From the NCBI RefSeq assembly GCF_014218705.1, contig NZ_JABBJF010000018.1, forward strand, positions 1-64,000: a stretch of 64,000 nt of DNA, read 5' to 3'. Of this stretch, positions 57,722 to 64,000 are shown piece after piece (within the stretch, counting starts at the first letter, position 1; the number at the start of each line of letters is the position of its first letter). The notes under the pieces are model-generated. The model did not search any database, was not told the origin of the DNA, and saw nothing but the letters and a program-made list of their open reading frames with translations. Source of the stretch: Kluyvera sichuanensis (GTDB lineage Bacteria; Pseudomonadota; Gammaproteobacteria; Enterobacterales; Enterobacteriaceae). A program made the position numbers and the translations under genes.

Positions 57722-60265
57722 ATGAGCAAAGTCAGACTCGCAATTATCGGTAACGGCATGGTCGGCCACCGCTTTATCGAGGATCTTCTCGATAAGTCCG
57801 ACGCAAGCCAGTTCGATATCACCGTCTTCTGTGAAGAACCGCGCATCGCCTACGACCGCGTGCACCTCTCCTCCTACTTCTCCCACCACACGGCAGAAGA
57901 GCTGTCGCTGGTGCGCGAAGGCTTCTATGAGAAGCACGGCGTAAAGGTACTGGTCGGCGAACGCGCTATCACCATCAACCGTAAAGAGAAGGTGATTCAC
58001 TCCAGCGCAGGCCGTACCGTCTTTTATGACAAGCTGATTATGGCGACCGGCTCCTATCCGTGGATCCCGCCAATCAAAGGGTCTGAAACTCAGGACTGCT
58101 TCGTTTACCGTACGATTGAAGATCTGAACGCCATTGAAGCCTGTGCCCGCCGTAGCAAACGCGGTGCGGTAGTCGGCGGCGGCCTGCTCGGCCTCGAAGC
58201 AGCCGGCGCGCTGAAAAACCTCGGCGTGGAAACCCACGTGATTGAATTCGCCCCAATGCTGATGGCTGAACAGCTCGATCAGATGGGCGGCGAGCAGCTC
58301 AAGCGTAAAATCGAAAGCATGGGTGTGAAAGTTCACACCAGCAAAAACACCAAAGAGATTGTTCAGGAAGGCGAAAACGGCCGTAAGACCATGCGCTTTG
58401 CCGACGGCAGCCAGCTGGAAATCGACTTCATCGTCTTCTCTACCGGTATTCGTCCACGCGACAAACTGGCCACCCAGTGCGGCCTGGAAGTCGGCCAGCG
58501 CGGCGGTATCCTGATTAATGACAGCTGCCAGACCTCTGACCCGGATATCTACGCTATCGGCGAATGCGCCAGCTGGAAAAACCGCGTCTACGGCCTGGTC
58601 GCACCGGGTTACAAAATGGCGCAGGTCGCCGTTGACCATATCCTCGGTACGCCAAACGCCTTCCAGGGCGCGGACATGAGCGCCAAGCTGAAGCTGCTGG
58701 GTGTAGACGTCGGTGGTATCGGCGATGCCCACGGCCGTACGCCAGGCGCACGCAGCTACGTCTACCTCGACGAAAGCAAAGAAGTCTACAAACGCCTGAT
58801 CGTGAGCGAAGACAACAAAACCCTGCTCGGGGCGGTACTGGTTGGCGATACCAGCGACTACGGCAACCTGCTGCAGCTGGCGCTGAACGCCATCGAACTG
58901 CCAGAAAACCCAGATTCACTGATCCTGCCAGCACACGCCAGCAGTGGTAAACCGTCTATCGGCGTCGATAAACTGCCGGACAGCGCGCAGATTTGTTCCT
59001 GTTTTGACGTCTCTAAAGGCGACCTGATCGCCGCCATCAACAAAGGCTGCCACACCGTTGCAGCCCTGAAAGCCGAAACCAAAGCCGGCACCGGCTGCGG
59101 CGGCTGTATTCCGTTGGTCACCCAGGTGCTGAACGCCGAGCTGGCGAAACAGGGTATCGAAGTGAACCACAGCCTGTGTGAACACTTCGCCTTTACCCGT
59201 CAGGAGCTGTATCACCTGATCCGCGTTGAAGGCATTAAAACCTTCGACGAGCTGCTGGCAAAATACGGCAAAGGCTACGGCTGCGAAGTCTGTAAACCCA
59301 CCGTCGGTTCTCTGCTGGCCTCCTGCTGGAACGAATACATCCTCAAGCCGCAGCATACGCCGCTGCAGGACACTAACGACAACTTCCTGGCGAACATCCA
59401 GAAAGACGGTACCTACTCCGTTATCCCACGTTCTGCGGGCGGTGAAATCACTCCGGAAGGTCTGGTTGCCGTTGGCCGTATCGCACGTGAATTTAACCTG
59501 TACACCAAAATCACCGGTTCCCAGCGTATCGGCCTGTTCGGTGCGCAGAAAGATGACCTGCCGGAAATCTGGCGCCAGCTGATTGAAGCAGGCTTCGAAA
59601 CCGGTCATGCCTATGCCAAAGCGCTGCGTATGGCGAAAACCTGCGTAGGCAGCACCTGGTGCCGTTATGGCGTCGGCGATAGCGTAGGCTTCGGCGTCGA
59701 GCTGGAAAACCGCTACAAGGGCATTCGTACGCCGCACAAGATGAAGTTTGGTGTCTCTGGCTGTACCCGTGAGTGTGCGGAAGCTCAGGGCAAGGACGTA
59801 GGTATTATCGCCACCGAGAAAGGCTGGAACCTCTACGTTTGTGGTAACGGCGGGATGAAGCCGCGCCATGCAGACCTGCTGGCCGCTGACCTCGACCGCG
59901 AAACACTGGTGAAATACCTCGACCGCTTCATGATGTTCTACATCCGCACCGCCGATAAGCTGACCCGTACCGCGCCGTGGCTGGATAACCTGGAAGGCGG
60001 TATCGACTACCTGCGTTCGGTTATCATCGACGACAAGCTGGGGCTGAATCAGCACCTGGAAGAAGAGATCGCCCGTCTGCGCGAAGCGTTTGCCTGTGAA
60101 TGGACCGAGACCGTAAACGACCCGGCCGCTCAGGTACGCTTCAAACACTTTATCAACAGCGAACAGCGTGACCCGAACGTTCAGGTCGTGGCCGAGCGTG
60201 CTCAGCACCGTCCTGCGACACCGTATGAACGTATTCCGGTAACTCTGGTGGAGGAAAACGCATGA
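57722..60265 (+). CDS. nirB: NADH-dependent nitrite reductase large subunit NirB
   Basis: 847 residues. Cytoplasmic reduction of nitrite to ammonium. FAD/NAD(P) domains (IIGNGMVGHRF near residue 10, GGGLLGLEAAG near 155), a BFD-like [2Fe-2S] domain (CSC and CGGC, about 423-465), and the sirohaem/[4Fe-4S] half with CVGSTWC and GCTRECAEAQ (about 641-690). Transcribed with nirD, under FNR and NarL/NarP sites. Confidence 0.98.
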   Translation: MSKVRLAIIGNGMVGHRFIEDLLDKSDASQFDITVFCEEPRIAYDRVHLSSYFSHHTAEELSLVREGFYEKHGVKVLVGERAITINRKEKVIHSSAGRTVFYDKLIMATGSYPWIPPIKGSETQDCFVYRTIEDLNAIEACARRSKRGAVVGGGLLGLEAAGALKNLGVETHVIEFAPMLMAEQLDQMGGEQLKRKIESMGVKVHTSKNTKEIVQEGENGRKTMRFADGSQLEIDFIVFSTGIRPRDKLATQCGLEVGQRGGILINDSCQTSDPDIYAIGECASWKNRVYGLVAPGYKMAQVAVDHILGTPNAFQGADMSAKLKLLGVDVGGIGDAHGRTPGARSYVYLDESKEVYKRLIVSEDNKTLLGAVLVGDTSDYGNLLQLALNAIELPENPDSLILPAHASSGKPSIGVDKLPDSAQICSCFDVSKGDLIAAINKGCHTVAALKAETKAGTGCGGCIPLVTQVLNAELAKQGIEVNHSLCEHFAFTRQELYHLIRVEGIKTFDELLAKYGKGYGCEVCKPTVGSLLASCWNEYILKPQHTPLQDTNDNFLANIQKDGTYSVIPRSAGGEITPEGLVAVGRIAREFNLYTKITGSQRIGLFGAQKDDLPEIWRQLIEAGFETGHAYAKALRMAKTCVGSTWCRYGVGDSVGFGVELENRYKGIRTPHKMKFGVSGCTRECAEAQGKDVGIIATEKGWNLYVCGNGGMKPRHADLLAADLDRETLVKYLDRFMMFYIRTADKLTRTAPWLDNLEGGIDYLRSVIIDDKLGLNQHLEEEIARLREAFACEWTETVNDPAAQVRFKHFINSEQRDPNVQVVAERAQHRPATPYERIPVTLVEENA

Positions 60266-60588
60266 GCCAGTGGGTAAATATCTGCAAAATTGACGCGATT
60301 CTGCCAGCAACAGGCGTCTGTGCACTGCTGGGTAACCAGCAGGTTGCCGTGTTCCGTCCGTATGCCGACAATCAGGTCTTCGCCATCAGCAACATCGACC
60401 CGTTCTTTGAGTCGAGCGTGCTGTCGCGCGGCCTGATTGCTGAACATCAGGGCGAACTGTGGGTGGCAAGTCCGCTGAAAAAACAGCGCTTCCGCCTGCG
60501 TGACGGCCTGTGCATGGAAGACGAGAGTCACTCCATTCCACACTATGAAGTTCGCGTTAAAGATGGCCAGGTGCAGCTGAAAGCCTGA
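60262..60588 (+). CDS. nirD: Nitrite reductase small subunit NirD
   Basis: 108 residues, Rieske-like fold; the usual Cys/His cluster ligands are absent, as in the family. Coupled to nirB by an ATGA overlap. No nirC follows. Confidence 0.97.
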   Translation: MSQWVNICKIDAILPATGVCALLGNQQVAVFRPYADNQVFAISNIDPFFESSVLSRGLIAEHQGELWVASPLKKQRFRLRDGLCMEDESHSIPHYEVRVKDGQVQLKA

Positions 60589-60598
60589 TCGTTTTGGG

Positions 60599-60681
60599 CA
60601 TAAGTAATATTAAAAACTTATGACCTCAAAGGGGTAACAGCGGGAAAAATCGTATATTCCATACGATAACTGCTGTTATCC
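60599..60681 (+). other. Two stem-loops in the nirD-cysG gap
   Basis: First: CATAAGT (60599-60605) / ACTTATG (60616-60622). Second, nested: GGTAACAGC (60633-60641) / GCTGTTATCC (60672-60681) outside and ATCGTAT (60649-60655) / ATACGAT (60661-60667) inside with a 5-nt loop. The gap (60589-60731) is where E. coli has nirC. Confidence 0.75.
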
Positions 60682-60731
60682 TTACCCGCATTATTCATCC
60701 CCCGCATTTATCTATTCCGTGAGGTTGCCCC

Positions 60732-62105
60732 TTGGATCACTTACCTATCTTTTGCCAACTGCGCGAGCGCGACTGTTTGCTGGTCGGCGGCGGTGATGTT
60801 GCCGAGCGCAAAGCGCGTCTGCTGCTGGACGCGGGCGCTCGCTTGACGGTAAACGCACGGGATTACGTTCCGCAGTTCCACGTCTGGGCGGAGGCGGGCA
60901 TGTTGACACTGGTGCAGGGTGATTTCCAACCCGCGCTGCTCGACCCATGCTGGCTGGCAATTGCCGCCACCGATGATGACGTGGTGAACCAGCAGGTCAG
61001 CGATGCGGCCGAAGCGCGGCGTATCTTCTGCAACGTGGTCGATGCGCCGAAAGCGGCGAGCTTTATCATGCCGTCGATTATCGACCGCTCACCGCTGATG
61101 GTCGCCGTCTCTTCCGGCGGCACCTCACCGGTGCTGGCACGTCTGCTGCGCGAGAAGCTGGAAGCGCTGCTGCCGCAGCATCTGGGACAGGTTGCTGCCT
61201 ATGCCGGGCAACTGCGCACGCGGGTGAAGAAGCAGTTTGCGACAATGGGTGAACGCCGTCGTTTCTGGGAAAAGCTGTTTGAGAATGACCGCCTGGCGCA
61301 ATCGCTGGCTAATCAGGATCAGCAGGCCATTGATGACACCACCGAACAGCTGCTGAACACGCCGCTGGATCACCGCGGCGAAGTGGTGCTGGTGGGTGCC
61401 GGTCCGGGGGATGCCGGGCTGCTGACGCTAAAAGGCCTGCAGCAAATCCAACAGGCAGACGTGGTGGTTTACGACCGCCTGGTCTCCGACGATATTATGA
61501 ATCTGGTTCGCCGCGATGCGGACCGCGTATTCGTGGGTAAACGTGCGGGCTACCATTGCGTACCGCAGGAAGAGATTAACCAGATCCTGCTGCGTGAAGC
61601 CCAACAGGGTAAACGCGTGGTGCGTCTGAAAGGCGGTGACCCGTTTATCTTTGGCCGCGGTGGTGAAGAACTGGAAACCCTGTGCCATGCCGGCATTCCC
61701 TTCTCCGTTGTACCCGGCATTACCGCCGCCTCTGGCTGTTCCGCCTACTCCGGCATTCCGCTGACCCACCGCGACTACGCCCAGAGCGTGCGTCTGGTTA
61801 CCGGGCACCTGAAAACCGGCGGCGAACTGGACTGGGAAAATCTCGCGGCAGAAAAACAGACGCTGGTGTTTTACATGGGGCTGAATCAGGCCGCTACCAT
61901 CCAGCAAAAGCTGATTGAACACGGTATGCAGGCAGACATGCCGGTGGCTATCGTCGAGAACGGTACCGCAATTAACCAGCGGGTAGTGGACGGACAGTTG
62001 TCCCAGCTTGGCGAACTGGCTGAGCAAATGGCAAGCCCGGCGCTGATTATCGTCGGCCGCGTAGTGGGCCTGCGCGGCAAGCTGAACTGGTTCTCAAACC
62101 ATTAA
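60732..62105 (+). CDS. cysG: Sirohaem synthase CysG
   Basis: 457 residues with a TTG start 5 nt after GAGG-TTGCCCC. Trifunctional: N-terminal precorrin-2 dehydrogenase/ferrochelatase (GGGDVAERK, 19-27; Ser-128 phosphoserine context SSGGTSP) and C-terminal uroporphyrinogen III methyltransferase ([11 protein letters not shown] near 222, [20 protein letters not shown]). Supplies sirohaem for NirB and sulfite reductase. Confidence 0.97.
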   Translation: MDHLPIFCQLRERDCLLVGGGDVAERKARLLLDAGARLTVNARDYVPQFHVWAEAGMLTLVQGDFQPALLDPCWLAIAATDDDVVNQQVSDAAEARRIFCNVVDAPKAASFIMPSIIDRSPLMVAVSSGGTSPVLARLLREKLEALLPQHLGQVAAYAGQLRTRVKKQFATMGERRRFWEKLFENDRLAQSLANQDQQAIDDTTEQLLNTPLDHRGEVVLVGAGPGDAGLLTLKGLQQIQQADVVVYDRLVSDDIMNLVRRDADRVFVGKRAGYHCVPQEEINQILLREAQQGKRVVRLKGGDPFIFGRGGEELETLCHAGIPFSVVPGITAASGCSAYSGIPLTHRDYAQSVRLVTGHLKTGGELDWENLAAEKQTLVFYMGLNQAATIQQKLIEHGMQADMPVAIVENGTAINQRVVDGQLSQLGELAEQMASPALIIVGRVVGLRGKLNWFSNH

Positions 62106-62124
62106 CGGGTAATCTCACAGACAT

Positions 62125-62155
62125 AAAAAAAACCGGGATCATCCCGGTTTTTTTA
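62125..62155 (+). terminator. Bidirectional cysG/trpS terminator
   Basis: A8 plus CCGGGA (62133-62138), loop TCA, TCCCGG (62142-62147) plus T7. Usable from cysG and from trpS. Confidence 0.9.
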
Positions 62156-62165
62156 TATCACGATC

Positions 62166-62199
62166 GTAGGTCGGATATGGCAGCGCCGCTATCCGGCAA
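62166..62199 (+). repeat. REP-like palindrome between cysG and trpS
   Basis: GTAGGTCGGATATGGC - AGC - GCCGCTATCCGGCA resembles a single enterobacterial REP unit, with CGGATA/TATCCG and GGC/GCC arms. Confidence 0.65.
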
Positions 62200-62212
62200 T
62201 CAGTACCGTTTC

Positions 62213-63217
62213 TTACGGCTTAGCCACAAAACCAATCGCGTCGTACACCGCTTTCAGCGTTTGTGAAGCACGCGCGCTGGCTTTATCGGCCCCGTCTTTC
62301 ATGATCTTCTGCAGGAACGCTTCGTCGTTGCGGAAGCGGTTATAACGCTCCTGCAGCTCGGTCAGCATACCGGAAACCGCTTCTGCCACTTCGCCCTTCA
62401 GATGGCCATACATCTTGCCTTCAAAGTGTTTTTCCAGCTCTGGAATGCTCTGACCGGTCACGCCGGAGAGGATATCCAGCAGGTTAGAGACGCCCGCTTT
62501 CTCTTTCAGATCGTAACGGATAACAGGTGGCTCTTCGGAGTCGGTCATCGCGCGTTTGATCTTCTTGACCACGGATTTCGGGTCTTCCAGCAGGCCAATC
62601 ACGTTGTTGCGGTTATCGTCTGACTTGGACATCTTCTTCGTCGGCTCGAGCAGCGACATCACGCGCGCACCAGACTTAGGAATAAACGGCTCAGGCACTT
62701 TGAACACGTCGCCATAAATGGCGTTAAAACGCTGGGCAATATCGCGGCTCAGCTCAAGGTGCTGCTTCTGATCTTCGCCTACCGGCACCTGATTGGTCTG
62801 ATACAGCAGAATGTCTGCCGCCATCAGCACCGGGTAGTCAAACAGACCAGCGTTGATGTTTTCCGCGTAGCGGGCGGATTTATCCTTGAACTGGGTCATG
62901 CGGCTCAGCTCGCCGAAATAGGTGTAGCAGTTCAGCGCCCAGCCCAGCTGTGCGTGTTCCGGCACGTGAGACTGTACGAAGATGGTGCTTTTTTCCGGGT
63001 CGATGCCGCAGGCCAGATACAGTGCCAGCGTGTCGAGCGTCGCCTTACGCAGCGCCTGCGGGTCCTGACGGACGGTAATCGCATGCTGGTCGACGATACA
63101 GTAGATGCAGTGATAGTCGTCCTGCATGTTGACCCACTGACGCAGTGCACCCATGTAGTTACCGATGGTCAGTTCACCTGACGGCTGTGCGCCGCTAAAT
63201 ACGATGGGCTTAGTCAT
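62213..63217 (-). CDS. trpS: Tryptophanyl-tRNA synthetase
   Basis: 334 residues, class I synthetase. HIGH-like TIGN (17-20) and KMSKS (in TKKMSKSDD, about 195). Start at MTKPIVF (63217), the E. coli start, overlapping the gph end by 8 bp; a longer reading to 63322 would lie inside gph. Confidence 0.98.
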   Translation of the reverse strand: MTKPIVFSGAQPSGELTIGNYMGALRQWVNMQDDYHCIYCIVDQHAITVRQDPQALRKATLDTLALYLACGIDPEKSTIFVQSHVPEHAQLGWALNCYTYFGELSRMTQFKDKSARYAENINAGLFDYPVLMAADILLYQTNQVPVGEDQKQHLELSRDIAQRFNAIYGDVFKVPEPFIPKSGARVMSLLEPTKKMSKSDDNRNNVIGLLEDPKSVVKKIKRAMTDSEEPPVIRYDLKEKAGVSNLLDILSGVTGQSIPELEKHFEGKMYGHLKGEVAEAVSGMLTELQERYNRFRNDEAFLQKIMKDGADKASARASQTLKAVYDAIGFVAKP

Positions 63218-63971
63218 GTTCTGATTCCTGATGTTCACTGTGCGCAAACCCGAGAGCGGGCAGCAGTTCATTAAAGTGGTCGAAGATAATATCCGGCTCG
63301 CTGAGCGCGATGGCTTCGCCATAGTTATAGCCGTAGGTCAGGCCGACGGAGGCGCAGCCCGCCGCTTTAGCAGCTTGAATATCGTTACGAGAGTCACCGA
63401 CGAACAGCAGTGCTTCCGGCGCTAACGCCAGCTTCTCCGCCACTTTCAGCAGCGGTTCCGGATGCGGCTTTTTGTTCTGCACGTCATCGCCACCAATCAC
63501 TACCGCGAAGTAGTCAGCAATGCCCAAAGATTCGAGAATCGGGGCCACAAACGGCGTCGGCTTATTCGTCACTAGCGCCAGAGGTAGGCCGTTGGCGTGC
63601 AGTGCCGCTAGGGTATCAGCAACGTGAGGGAACAGGAAACTGCCCTCTTCAGCGAATTCGGCGTAGTAGCGATCGAACAGGCGGCGCAGCACGCGAAGCT
63701 GCTCGTCCTGAGGAATATCGTGGCTATCCACCGATGGTTTACCCTGAGCGGCACGCTGGCTCGCACGTTCCTGGCGGGCCCAGTTGAGGGCTCGTTCCAT
63801 CAGAACATCGGCACCGTTACCAATCCAGGTGACGACCCTGTCTTCACCTGCAACCGGAAGCTCAAGCGCATAAAGCGCGCTATCAACGGCGGCGGTCAGC
63901 CCCGGCGCGCTGTCTACCAGCGTGCCATCGAGGTCAAACGCGACGCCGCGAATGGTCTGCAATTTATCCAT
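63210..63971 (-). CDS. gph: Phosphoglycolate phosphatase
   Basis: 253 residues, HAD family. Asp-13 and Asp-15 (DLDGTLVDS), LALVTNKP (motif II) and [16 protein letters not shown] (motif IV). Removes phosphoglycolate formed in DNA repair. 8-bp overlaps with rpe and trpS. Confidence 0.97.
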   Translation of the reverse strand: MDKLQTIRGVAFDLDGTLVDSAPGLTAAVDSALYALELPVAGEDRVVTWIGNGADVLMERALNWARQERASQRAAQGKPSVDSHDIPQDEQLRVLRRLFDRYYAEFAEEGSFLFPHVADTLAALHANGLPLALVTNKPTPFVAPILESLGIADYFAVVIGGDDVQNKKPHPEPLLKVAEKLALAPEALLFVGDSRNDIQAAKAAGCASVGLTYGYNYGEAIALSEPDIIFDHFNELLPALGFAHSEHQESEHD

Positions 63972-64000
63972 GACTTACCTTTGCCAGTTCACTGCGCATT
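63964..64000 (-). CDS. rpe: Ribulose-5-phosphate 3-epimerase, C-terminal end (partial)
   Basis: Only the last 11 codons, [11 protein letters not shown] and TAA, are in the window; they match the end of E. coli Rpe (its last residue differs). The stop overlaps the gph start by 8 bp, the conserved rpe-gph arrangement. Confidence 0.85.
   Translation of the reverse strand, partial: MRSELAKVSHG

Noticed and set aside
58916-60325. 469-codon open frame on the - strand opposite nirB, with another at 57620-58732
   Set aside because: Both mirror the conserved NirB reading frame and show no domain or ribosome-binding signal. The second also covers the nir regulatory region.
63218-63322. 35-residue N-terminal extension of trpS
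   Set aside because: It lies wholly in gph, and MTKPIVF at 63217 is the known start of the enzyme.

Overview
This is a chromosomal segment of a gamma-proteobacterium of the Enterobacteriaceae, most likely Klebsiella or a close relative such as Raoultella. The gene order follows the E. coli/Klebsiella backbone from the promoter of an rRNA operon (rrnD-like) through yrdA, the S10/spc/alpha/str ribosomal superoperon, crp and nirBD-cysG to trpS-gph-rpe. Almost every protein has the length and motifs of its enterobacterial family. The genus call is inference: it rests on a complete malonate decarboxylase cluster (mdcABCDEFGH plus mdcR) between yheS and yheT, a cluster known from Klebsiella, and on the absence here of fic-yhfG and nirC, which E. 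coli carries at these places.

Layout. 1-356: leader, P2, P1 and UP region of an rRNA operon that is read leftwards out of the window. 357-4678: yrdA, then a leftward group dprA-smg-yrdD-tsaC-aroE-yrdB. 4808-9579: def-fmt-rsmB-trkA and mscL. 9580-10650: arfA, zntR and yhdN, all leftward. 10717-24614: alpha, spc and S10 ribosomal operons with their terminators, promoters and feedback leaders, including secY and rpoA. 24787-25990: an orphan prepilin-peptidase domain, bfr and Fur-box-preceded bfd. 26124-30677: str operon (rpsL-rpsG-fusA-tufA). 30700-32462: yheO-tusDCB, for the sulfur relay of tRNA 2-thiouridine. 32591-37246: fkpA, slyX/slyD and yheV-kefB-kefG. 37416-39323: the ABC-F gene yheS. 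39340-47439: malonate decarboxylase locus. 47688-51292: yheT-yheU-prkB, yhfA and crp. 51347-55948: yhfK, argD, pabA and ppiA. 56227-62105: tsgA and the anaerobic nitrite/siroheme group nirB-nirD-cysG. 62213-64000: trpS, gph and the 3' end of rpe.

How the genes cooperate. The core is the translation apparatus (21 proteins in the S10 and spc operons besides SecY, plus the alpha and str operons), controlled by L4-, S8-, S4- and S7-type feedback known from E. coli. Around it sit translation-related enzymes: peptide deformylase, Met-tRNA formyltransferase, RsmB, TsaC, TusBCD, ArfA and TrpS. The mdc locus is a self-contained catabolic module: transporter (MdcF), four decarboxylase subunits (A, C, D, E), three enzymes that build and load the special prosthetic group (B, G, H) and a LysR regulator. 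The nir promoter carries FNR and NarL/NarP sites 28 bp apart centre to centre, as in E. coli, and CysG makes the siroheme that NirB needs.

I found no integrase, transposase, phage gene, CRISPR array, tRNA gene or toxin-antitoxin pair, and no coding region that looks like an undescribed system. The less ordinary points are the mdc insertion with an internal hairpin, the nirD-cysG gap with a nested hairpin where nirC is expected, the arfA hairpin that produces a non-stop message, an orphan prepilin-peptidase domain with a bfr terminator inside it, a terminator just before rsmB, and three REP-like palindromes that all lie between convergent genes.
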